From an uncultured bacterium (GTDB lineage: Bacteria; Acidobacteriota; Thermoanaerobaculia; Multivoradales; JAHEKO01): a DNA stretch of 5,336 nt. The translations under genes were made by a program, and so were the position numbers. Position 1 is the first letter of the stretch. Every line of letters starts with the position of its first letter. The notes below the pieces were generated by a model, which saw only the letters and a program-made list of their open reading frames with translations, was not told the origin of the DNA and did no database searches. Shown piece after piece: positions 1 to 5,336 of this stretch. The stretch is from assembly GCA_938016625.1 (NCBI GenBank), contig CALILB010000078.1, positions 1 to 5,336 of the forward strand. The letters are read 5' to 3'.

Positions 1-21
1 TCGTAGGCGGGGCGCACCCGA

Positions 22-99
22 TCAGTTGTCGACTTCGAGGTAGAGGCGCTTGTTGAGCGCCCCCTTGGAACGGTACTTGACGATGCGGAGCTCGGTCAC
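22..99 (-). CDS. Candidate 25-residue small protein downstream of the ABC exporter
   Basis: A short ORF reads from a GTG at 99-97 to a TGA at 24-22 and encodes 25 residues, beginning MTELRIVKYRSK and ending RLYLEVDN. Three things support translation. A GAGGTGG Shine-Dalgarno sequence at 113-107 sits 7 bases before the GTG. The gap after the ABC transporter stop is only 12 bases, so ribosomes ending there could restart. The codons are almost all G/C-ending (about 23 of 25), like the real genes here and unlike random spacer. The peptide is basic (three Lys and three Arg against two Glu and one Asp), has no hydrophobic stretch long enough to cross a membrane and has no Cys. I recognise no family and assign no function. 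It lies in the same frame as the ABC gene, separated by that gene's TGA, so it could also be a stop-separated tail of the exporter. It might instead be the start of a longer gene broken by a frameshift. Confidence 0.5.
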   Translation of the reverse strand: MTELRIVKYRSKGALNKRLYLEVDN

Positions 100-106
100 T
101 GGGAAG

Positions 107-113
107 CCACCTC
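107..113 (-). promoter_or_regulatory. Ribosome binding site for the small ORF, overlapping the ABC stop codon
   Basis: GAGGTGG on the minus strand, 7 bases before the GTG at 99. Its first two bases are the last two of the ABC transporter TGA (114-112). This arrangement is typical of translational coupling, where a terminating ribosome is placed directly over the next initiation site. It is a better Shine-Dalgarno match than the one in front of the ABC gene itself. Confidence 0.55.
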
Positions 114-1989
114 AGTCCCTGGGGAAGGATGGTCCGGCCGACCGGGTCGGGGCGGCGCTCGCCTTCTTCAGCTCGGCCGCCGAAGCGGCAAGCGTGGGGT
201 CCTCACCCGGATTGACGAACTGATCCATCTCCAGGCTGTATTGCTTCTCGTAGAGCTCTTTGTACCGGCCGTTGGCCGCGATCAACTCGTCGTGGGTGCC
301 GCGCTCGATGATCTGTCCCCCCTCCATCACCAGGATCTGGTCCGCATTGCGAATGGTGGAGAGCCGGTGAGCGATGATGAACGAGGTTCGGCCCTGCTTC
401 AGAGCCTTTAGTCCCTCCTGGATCAATAGCTCGTTTTCGGTATCCAGGCTGGAAGTGGCCTCGTCGAGGATCAGGATTCTGGGGTCGGCCAGCATCGCCC
501 TGGCAATGGTCACCCGCTGACGCTGACCACCCGAAAGCTTGACCCCCCGCTCGCCGATGACTGTGTCGTAGCCGTCGGGAAAGGACTCGACAAACTCCTC
601 GCATCGAGCCAGCCGCCCGGCCGCCTCGATCTCGGCCACCGAGGTCCGCGGCCGGCTGTAGGAGATGTTCTCTCCAATGGTCCCATCGAACAGAAAGTCG
701 TCCTGGAGCACCACCGCGAGTTGGGACCGGTAGTCCTCGAGAGAGATCTCCCTGAGAGGGGTCCCATCGACCAGAATCCGACCCTCGTCGGGCTGGCGAA
801 AGGCCATGATCAGACTGATCACGGTGCTCTTGCCGGCCCCGCTCGGACCGACCAGGGCGGTGGTGGTACCGGCGGGGGCCACAAAGCTGACCCCCCTGAG
901 AACCGGTTCCCCCGGTTTGTACTCGAAGACCACGTCCTCGAACTCGATCCTCCCCTCGACTCTGGGCAGTCGCTGGCGACCGGCGTGGATGACCGTCTCG
1001 GTGGGCTCCGAGAGAACCTCGTGAATCCGGTCGAGACCAGCAAAGGCTTCGGTGATCTGGGTGCCGATGCTGGCCATCTGGATGAGCGGCGTCACCATCA
1101 TGCCGGTAAAGACGACGAACATGAAGAGGTCCCCCACTGTCATCCGCTCCAACAGCACCTCTCTGGCTCCGGCCACACTCATGGTCAAACCCACCAGGCC
1201 GAAAAGGAGCCTTGCCAGGCTGCCGATGGTTGCCACCCCGACCATGGCTTGCACGATCTTGCGCAGCAATGTGTGGGCACCGGTGGCAAACACCCGCTCT
1301 TCTCTCTTCTCCGCAGTGTAGGCCTTGACCACTCGAATCCCGCCCAGGGCCTCTGCCAGGCGGCCGGTGACATCCGCCATGACTTTCGCCCTCTCTCTGA
1401 AGACAGGCCGGATGCGACTGAATCCCACGACCATGACTCCGGCAAACATCAGCAACAGCAAGAGCGTCAACAGCGTCAGCCGCCAGTTGAGCCAGAAGAG
1501 GACCACCAGTGCCACGGCCGACGTGATCATGCCGCCGATGAGCTGGATAAAACCGGACCCCACCAGATTTCGAATGCCTTCGGAGTCGTGCATGATGCGC
1601 GAGATCAGCTCACCACTCTTGTTCTCCTCGAAGAAGCTGACCGGCAGGCGCCCGATGTGCTTCTGGACCCTGATCCTCAGATCGTTGACCGACCTCTGAC
1701 CCGCGATCCCCAACAGCACTGCCAGGGCGTAGGAGGTGACCGCCTGGATGAGGACGGCTACCGCCGCCGCACCGGCGATCCACCACAAAAGCTCTATCCG
1801 GTGATTGCCGATGACCTCGTCGATGAGGAACTTAGTCGACGCCGGCAGCACCATGCCCGCCAGACGGCTGATCAGCAGAAAGCCAAAGCCCAGAATCAAC
1901 CGGCGACGACGGGCGCGGAAGAGAACCTTGGACTCCCGCCAGACCGTCGACCAGGAGACCTTGCGTTTCTTTTCCTCTTCGGCAGCCAT
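112..1989 (-). CDS. ABC exporter, half-transporter (fused membrane and ATPase domains), MsbA/multidrug type
   Basis: This 625-residue inner-membrane protein is a half-transporter, expected to work as a homodimer or heterodimer that uses ATP to move a lipid or hydrophobic molecule outward. The transmembrane domain spans about 30-320 with six predicted helices (near 31-52, 68-93, 143-167, 171-192, 252-274 and 284-306). The ATPase domain spans about 347-585. It has an aromatic A-loop residue Y357, Walker A GPSGAGKST (381-389), Q-loop Q429, exporter x-loop GERG (479-482), signature LSGGQ (485-489), Walker B ILILDE (505-510, catalytic E510), D-loop SSLD (513-516) and switch H541. Everything needed for catalysis is present. 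The ATG at 1989 is followed by a charged cytoplasmic leader (MAAEEEKKRK); the ribosome binding site is weak (AGGG about 10 bases upstream). The gene begins 36 bases after the M23 peptidase stop, suggesting co-transcription. A tail of about 35 residues after the ATPase domain is Ala/Pro/Ser-rich. MsbA (lipid A flippase) and a multidrug exporter cannot be separated from sequence alone, so no gene symbol is given. Confidence 0.95.
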   Translation of the reverse strand: MAAEEEKKRKVSWSTVWRESKVLFRARRRRLILGFGFLLISRLAGMVLPASTKFLIDEVIGNHRIELLWWIAGAAAVAVLIQAVTSYALAVLLGIAGQRSVNDLRIRVQKHIGRLPVSFFEENKSGELISRIMHDSEGIRNLVGSGFIQLIGGMITSAVALVVLFWLNWRLTLLTLLLLLMFAGVMVVGFSRIRPVFRERAKVMADVTGRLAEALGGIRVVKAYTAEKREERVFATGAHTLLRKIVQAMVGVATIGSLARLLFGLVGLTMSVAGAREVLLERMTVGDLFMFVVFTGMMVTPLIQMASIGTQITEAFAGLDRIHEVLSEPTETVIHAGRQRLPRVEGRIEFEDVVFEYKPGEPVLRGVSFVAPAGTTTALVGPSGAGKSTVISLIMAFRQPDEGRILVDGTPLREISLEDYRSQLAVVLQDDFLFDGTIGENISYSRPRTSVAEIEAAGRLARCEEFVESFPDGYDTVIGERGVKLSGGQRQRVTIARAMLADPRILILDEATSSLDTENELLIQEGLKALKQGRTSFIIAHRLSTIRNADQILVMEGGQIIERGTHDELIAANGRYKELYEKQYSLEMDQFVNPGEDPTLAASAAELKKASAAPTRSAGPSFPRD

Positions 1990-2025
1990 GGCGCCAACCC
2001 TATCGCACGTCTCTCGAGATCGAAT

Positions 2026-3414
2026 TCAGGGTTTGAATGGGAACGATTCGCCTAGTTTGGCGGCAAAACGATCGCGGATCCACTTGCCGTCCCACCACTC
2101 GATCGGGGTAACCGACTGGCCGCGGACCAGCATGGTGAAGTGGAGATGGTCGCCACCGGCCAGCCCGGTCTCTCCGGTTCGACCCACAGTCTGACCCCGC
2201 TCGACCATCTGGCCCTCGCTCACCGCCAGCGACGAGAGGTGGCCGTAGAGACTCATCAACCCGTAGCCGTGATCGATCACAACCGCGTTGCCGTAGATAC
2301 CGAAAAAGCGAGCCAGCACGACGACGCCTCGATTGGCCGCCGGCACCTCCGCACGTCGCACCGAGGCCAGGTCGAACCCGAGGTGGTCTTGCTGATCGAC
2401 GGGTTGACCCTCGTAGACATAGGTTCTGCGATCGGCAAAGGCGGACATGACCTGGGCGTTGGGCATGGTAAAGAAGGGCTGGTCCCAGAGAAACTCCTGC
2501 CTAGAGCTCTCGCCCAGGGCAACCAGGGTCGCCGTGTTACGGCGTCTGAGCTCACCGTTGATCTCCAGGTAGCTCTCGAGGAGGCTCTCCTGGCTCTTGA
2601 TAGCGGGCGTCTGTTCCAGAATCGGCGGCACGACCTTCTCCATGAACTGATCGCTGATCTGGATGGTGTCGGTTTTGTAGCCCTTGGCAAAAAAGCGCTC
2701 GACAAAGCTCCGGCTCGAGCGGTTGAGCACATCGTCTTCTGCTATCAGCCGGATCTCGTCAGCGTTTTCCAGGTCGAAACGAACTCCATACAGGCTGAAC
2801 CGCTCGCCGCTGGTGCCACCGGGAAGCGGCTGGCCGGGAAACCACTTCTCCCCGACTTCCACGCCATCCCGAATCGCACTCTCTCCCACCCGGTAGACCA
2901 CGACCCCGGCTCCGCCCCTGGAGACGTAATTCTGCATCGAGAGAACCTCGATGGCGGGTGGTATCAAGCGCACCGGTAGGGACAGCTCCTGGACAACCGG
3001 ATCCGGACGGCGGAGCCAGGTTGGTGCCGGCCAGGCCCTGGCGATCAATGTCGCCTGGCCCGGCTCGAGCCCGTCGACCGTCTCGCTACCGATCTCCAGA
3101 TCCAACTCGGTGTGAGCGGTTCGGGGTCCCCAGAACACCCAGGCCGCCCGCGGTTGATGCTCCTCTTCGGCCACGACCCGACTGATCTGGCCCTGCACCA
3201 GCTCCACCTGGACCCGGCTCAAGCCGCGGGAGCTCTCCTCGAATGCCACGGTCACGGGAGTGCGCCGGCCGATCCCGGGAAGTGCCGGCTCGATCGATAT
3301 CGTCGGATCGGATCCCACTCGAAACGTGGCCAGAACCGCCACGACGAGCAGCACCCCGCCGACTATCCATCGCAGTTTCTTCCCTTTTCCCTCGCGTCGT
3401 CCTTCACCATCCAT
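2026..3414 (-). CDS. Membrane-anchored M23 family metallopeptidase (LytM-type)
   Basis: This 462-residue protein probably cleaves or helps remodel peptidoglycan cross-links in the periplasm. A short basic N-terminus (RREGKGKKLRW) leads into one hydrophobic helix at about 15-31 with no lipobox Cys or clear signal-peptidase site, so it reads as a signal anchor. Residues about 38-235 are beta-rich and Ig-like in character, with no motif I can name. About 250-300 is a probably helical linker. The M23 domain covers about 310-440. Its zinc ligands are H344 and D348 (DHLGFD) and H425, with catalytic histidines H392 (LYGHL) and H423 (GDHLHF); the full set is present, so it should be active rather than a LytM-like regulator. 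The motif YGHLSSL, the GRTGETGLAGGDHLHF stretch and the IEWWD end match a group of large anchored M23 proteins known from Acidobacteriota and Deltaproteobacteria. The ATG at 3414 is chosen for GAAAGG 8 bases upstream and for placing the basic residues before the anchor. The ABC exporter follows closely, in probable operon arrangement. Confidence 0.93.
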   Translation of the reverse strand: MDGEGRREGKGKKLRWIVGGVLLVVAVLATFRVGSDPTISIEPALPGIGRRTPVTVAFEESSRGLSRVQVELVQGQISRVVAEEEHQPRAAWVFWGPRTAHTELDLEIGSETVDGLEPGQATLIARAWPAPTWLRRPDPVVQELSLPVRLIPPAIEVLSMQNYVSRGGAGVVVYRVGESAIRDGVEVGEKWFPGQPLPGGTSGERFSLYGVRFDLENADEIRLIAEDDVLNRSSRSFVERFFAKGYKTDTIQISDQFMEKVVPPILEQTPAIKSQESLLESYLEINGELRRRNTATLVALGESSRQEFLWDQPFFTMPNAQVMSAFADRRTYVYEGQPVDQQDHLGFDLASVRRAEVPAANRGVVVLARFFGIYGNAVVIDHGYGLMSLYGHLSSLAVSEGQMVERGQTVGRTGETGLAGGDHLHFTMLVRGQSVTPIEWWDGKWIRDRFAAKLGESFPFKP

Positions 3415-3422
3415 CTTGCTGG

Positions 3423-3428
3423 CCTTTC
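3423..3428 (-). promoter_or_regulatory. Ribosome binding site of the M23 peptidase
   Basis: GAAAGG on the minus strand, 8 bases before the ATG at 3414. It is a moderate match to the anti-Shine-Dalgarno sequence and supports this start. An out-of-frame ATG at 3410 is not usable for this protein. Confidence 0.5.
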
Positions 3429-3468
3429 TCGTTTACGCGGCAGAGAATACCCCAATCGGCCGGCGGGC

Positions 3469-3491
3469 ACCGCGCGCCGAAGGCGCGTGGT
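3469..3491 (-). terminator. Strong GC-rich hairpin after the zinc-finger/TPR gene, possible terminator or processing site
   Basis: An inverted repeat with arms ACCGCGCGCC and GGCGCGTGGT around a three-base GAA loop (TTC on the minus strand). The six inner base pairs (3473-3478 with 3482-3487) are perfect and all G-C. Three more pairs follow outside one position that is G-T in plus-strand RNA and a C-A mismatch in minus-strand RNA. It lies about 80 bases past the stop of the zinc-finger/TPR gene and about 55 bases before the M23 start. No T-run follows on the minus strand, so it is not a classical intrinsic terminator. It could pause RNA polymerase, protect the 3' end of the upstream mRNA, or act in a U-less terminator. 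Confidence 0.35.
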
Positions 3492-3573
3492 CGGGGCGGC
3501 CGCTTCACTGCACGCACACCAACCCCCGAGCGCACCGCGCCTTCATCGACTGAATTGAGCAGGAGCCGAGCTG

Positions 3574-4947
3574 CTAGGCGGTCGTCTGCTTGCGGAGCCT
3601 CGGGCTATCCCGAGTTTCTTCGAGCGACTTGGACAGCCGATGGATCAGCTCGAAAGTGATCCGGTCCTTCTCCACCGCCCGCTGGAAGACCATCACGGCG
3701 GCGATGGCCTCGCGCTGGATCTGGCGCGAGCGGAAGATAGGTAGAATCTCGGCCGCCACGCGGCGCGCGCTGTCGTTCTGTCCTTCACCGAGATGGAGCG
3801 CGGCCAGGTCCAGAGACACCAGGGCGAAATCGAGCGGCTTCTCCAGCTCCAGATAGGACTGGCGGGCCTCCGAGAAGGCGTGCTCGGCCTCCTGCGCCCT
3901 CTCGAGACCAGCGGCTATCTTGCCCTCGAGCCAGCACAGACCGGTTCTGGACCACGGATCGCCGTATTTGGCATAGAGCGGTCGGGCCTTGACCAGGAGC
4001 TTCAGCGCCTCCTGCAACCGACCACACTCATTCAGACAGAGGATCAGGTTGTGCTGCGCGGCCAGGGTCACCCGTCGATCCTGCTCCGGCTCGAGGTTGG
4101 CCAGCGCCGATTCGAGGATGGCGATGGCGCCTTCAGCGTCACCCGAGTAGGACGTAAAGAGTCCCTTGCTCACCATCGAGCGCGCCATCAGATGATGATC
4201 GCCGGCTCGGCGGTAGATGGTCTCGGCATGACCCGCCAGGCGGATGGCCTCGTCGAACCTCCGCTGGTCACTGCGCAGGGAGGCGGTGAAGCTGTAGAGC
4301 CGCGCCTCCTCGATAACGTCACCCGTGCCCTCTTCGAGCAGTCCCTCGGCCTCACCAAAGACCTCTTCGGCGCCGCGGAGATCACCTGTCAGTCGGCGGG
4401 CATTACCCAGAACGCTGCAGGCACGCGCTTGAAGATCCCGCACCAACGAAGAGCTGTACCGTTCGAAGTCCAGATTCTCGGCGATGGCAACGCCGAGCTC
4501 GCCGAGGTCGACCGCTTCCGGCGGCGACACGAATCCGGCTTCGAAGCTCTTGTCGATCACCAACTCACAGAGGCTCCAGGTTTGAAACCGGCTGCTGTTG
4601 CGGGCCAGAAGCTGACGCCGCCGCGCGGGATGGGAATCCAATTCCGCGAACAGCCGTGGCGCCTCTTCGCGCTCCCGGTCCAACGCCGTCTCCTCCTCCG
4701 CTATGGTCTTCAGCACTCTCTCGAACGCTTCGGTGACATCGAAATGCCCCTCGGCGGTCCAGGAGTAGGGCATGCCGGCGGACCCGGTCTCCCCGGCGCC
4801 TTCAACGGGCCAATAGGACCGAGCGACCTTGCTGCACTCCGAGCAGCCACTGATCAGATGCTGGACGATCTCGCGATTCTCGACCGGCGTATTCTCGCCG
4901 CGCATGAACTTGGCCAGGGTCCCGCGATCGGGGTGGCGGTCAGTCAT
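3574..4947 (-). CDS. Zinc-finger (anti-sigma-like) and TPR-repeat protein, partner of the ECF sigma factor
   Basis: A 457-residue, probably cytoplasmic regulatory protein. The N-terminus resembles zinc-binding anti-sigma domains (zf-HC2 / ZAS-like): HPDRGTLAKFMRGE, then HLISGCSEC with H30, C35 and C38; H5 could be a fourth ligand. The spacing is H-x4-C-x2-C rather than the textbook H-x3-C-x2-C. After a linker rich in acidic residues (about 47-105) come roughly six helical repeats of TPR type, near 174-207, 215-250, 255-287, 296-330, 334-370 and 374-410, with the usual small/aromatic pattern (for example NECGRLQEALKLLVKARPLYAKYGD). There is no transmembrane helix or signal peptide, unlike many anti-sigma factors that span the membrane. 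The start chosen is the ATG at 4947, with GAGGAG 7 bases upstream; it overlaps the sigma stop by 8 bases (ATGACTGA). An in-frame GTG at 4971 would add eight residues but lacks that spacing. By context it should bind and control the upstream sigma factor, with the TPR array as the sensor or docking surface; this is inference. Confidence 0.88.
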   Translation of the reverse strand: MTDRHPDRGTLAKFMRGENTPVENREIVQHLISGCSECSKVARSYWPVEGAGETGSAGMPYSWTAEGHFDVTEAFERVLKTIAEEETALDREREEAPRLFAELDSHPARRRQLLARNSSRFQTWSLCELVIDKSFEAGFVSPPEAVDLGELGVAIAENLDFERYSSSLVRDLQARACSVLGNARRLTGDLRGAEEVFGEAEGLLEEGTGDVIEEARLYSFTASLRSDQRRFDEAIRLAGHAETIYRRAGDHHLMARSMVSKGLFTSYSGDAEGAIAILESALANLEPEQDRRVTLAAQHNLILCLNECGRLQEALKLLVKARPLYAKYGDPWSRTGLCWLEGKIAAGLERAQEAEHAFSEARQSYLELEKPLDFALVSLDLAALHLGEGQNDSARRVAAEILPIFRSRQIQREAIAAVMVFQRAVEKDRITFELIHRLSKSLEETRDSPRLRKQTTA

Positions 4948-5336
4948 CCTGCCGCTCCTCGACCAGGCCACAAGCCACGAGGCGGGTGGTAAGTGACGCC
5001 AGACAGCGCTCGGTCAGCTTGTAGATGCTGGAGGCCTTGTAACCCAGATGCTCGGCTGCCTCGGTGGGGTTGTATCCCTGCCGATACCGCAGGCTCAGCA
5101 GCGAGCGACACCGTGACGGAAGCGTGGCCAGAACACCAGTGAGATCATGCAGGAGGTTGAACCGTTCCTGGGCCGGTAGCGTGGTGTCAGCCAGGGACTC
5201 GAGGATGGCGTTGTCGACACCCTCGTAGACACAGCGGCGACGGTTCCTCCAGTAGACCAGACACTTTTTGCGCAGCGCCCCCAAAACCCACGCCTCGGGG
5301 GAACGAATCTCTTGTCGCTTGTAGAGAAAGGTGAGA
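4940..5336 (-). CDS. ECF-like sigma-70 family RNA polymerase sigma factor, N-terminus missing at the window edge
   Basis: The visible 131 residues are the C-terminal part of a sigma factor that directs RNA polymerase to its own promoter set. The first visible stretch, LTFLYKRQEIRSPEAWVLG followed by ALRKKCLVYWRNRRR, looks like the end of region 2 (2.3-2.4), with the aromatic/basic YWRNRRR used in promoter melting and -10 recognition. Visible residues 72-118 form region 4: LPSRCRSLLSLRY, then the helix-turn-helix YNPTEAAEHLGYKASSIYKL that contacts the -35 element. The linker between them is short and there is no sign of regions 1 or 3, which fits the ECF group. The frame is open to the last base of the window, so the true start lies outside; the TTG at 5284 is an internal Leu codon inside region 2 and not the start. 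The stop at 4942-4940 overlaps the next gene's ATG. What it regulates is unknown; autoregulation is common for this group but the promoter is outside the window. Confidence 0.9.
   Translation of the reverse strand, partial: LTFLYKRQEIRSPEAWVLGALRKKCLVYWRNRRRCVYEGVDNAILESLADTTLPAQERFNLLHDLTGVLATLPSRCRSLLSLRYRQGYNPTEAAEHLGYKASSIYKLTERCLASLTTRLVACGLVEERQDD
4955..4960 (-). promoter_or_regulatory. Ribosome binding site deciding the zinc-finger/TPR start, inside the sigma coding region
   Basis: GAGGAG on the minus strand, 7 bases before the ATG at 4947. It lies within the last codons of the sigma factor gene. Its position selects the ATG at 4947 over the in-frame GTG at 4971, which lies upstream of this site, and supports coupled synthesis of the two proteins. 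Confidence 0.7.

Larger units (their letters stand above)
3415..3573. other. Intergenic region between the zinc-finger/TPR gene and the M23 gene
   Basis: This 159-base spacer is the only substantial non-coding gap in the window. It holds a strong hairpin near its middle (3469-3491) and the ribosome binding site of the M23 gene at its left end. A TATTCT at 3449-3444 on the minus strand matches four of six bases of a -10 box, but no convincing -35 lies 16-18 bases upstream, so a promoter for the M23 gene is possible but unproven. No tRNA, riboswitch or supported small gene was seen. Confidence 0.6.

Noticed and set aside
2012..2027. Palindromes TCTCGAGA and GAATTC between the M23 and ABC genes as operator or cloning junction
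   Set aside because: Both are short, occur in native-looking flanking sequence, and are expected by chance; there is no vector-like sequence nearby.
721..2055. A 444-codon open frame on the plus strand
   Set aside because: It lies antisense to the ABC exporter and the end of the M23 gene, is rich in His, Gln, Asp and Arg with no domain pattern, and is explained by the G/C-ending codons of the genes opposite.
3444..3449. TATTCT as a -10 box for an M23 promoter
   Set aside because: Only four of six bases match and no acceptable -35 is present at the right distance; it is noted in the intergenic entry but not called as a promoter.
3505..3546. A 13-codon ATG ORF on the minus strand (MKARCARGLVCVQ) as a leader peptide
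   Set aside because: It has no Shine-Dalgarno sequence, and no run of regulatory codons or attenuator pair follows it.
3558..3575. AGCAG / CTGCT inverted repeat across the TPR gene stop as a terminator
   Set aside because: The stem is five pairs with an eight-base loop and no T-run; too weak to call.
4948..4971. GTG at 4971 as the start of the zinc-finger/TPR gene
   Set aside because: It adds eight residues (MAWSRSGR) with no better ribosome binding site, whereas the ATG at 4947 has GAGGAG at 7 bases and the classic ATGACTGA overlap.
3793..4992. A 399-codon open frame on the plus strand
   Set aside because: It is antisense to the zinc-finger/TPR gene, shows no recognisable motif and has the same shadow-frame composition; the opposite strand has clear TPR repeats and a good ribosome binding site.

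Overview
The window is a GC-rich bacterial chromosome segment with every supported gene on the minus strand, so transcription runs from the right edge (about 5336) to the left edge (1). Codon third positions are strongly G/C. The pairing of an ECF-type sigma factor with a soluble zinc-finger/TPR protein, next to an anchored M23 peptidase of the DHLGFD / GDHLHF type, is a layout I associate with Acidobacteriota (Thermoanaerobaculia-like genomes). That assignment is inference from gene style; the window holds no marker gene that settles it.

Layout in transcription order. (1) 5335-4940: the C-terminal part of an ECF-like sigma factor. It is cut by the window edge, and its reading frame stays open to the last base. 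(2) 4947-3574: a 457-residue protein with an N-terminal H-x4-C-x2-C zinc-finger-like motif followed by about six TPR units. Its start overlaps the sigma stop by 8 bases (ATGACTGA), so the two are translationally coupled and probably form a sigma/anti-sigma-like regulatory pair. (3) 3573-3415: a 159-base non-coding gap with one strong GC-rich hairpin. (4) 3414-2026: a membrane-anchored periplasmic M23 metallopeptidase with all catalytic and zinc residues. (5) 1989-112: a complete half-size ABC exporter of the MsbA/multidrug type, 36 bases downstream of the peptidase. (6) 99-22: a 25-codon ORF not described elsewhere to my knowledge. It has a very good ribosome binding site built on the ABC transporter stop codon, and its codon use matches its neighbours.

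How they may work together: genes 1 and 2 look like one regulatory unit, and genes 4, 5 and 6 look like a second short transcription unit for envelope work (peptidoglycan processing plus lipid or small-molecule export). Whether the first unit controls the second cannot be read from the sequence. The hairpin and the 159-base gap argue that they are at least partly separate. No tRNA, rRNA, CRISPR array, insertion sequence or attachment site was seen. The most novel item is the 25-residue ORF; the most informative system-level item is the overlapping sigma/zinc-finger-TPR pair.
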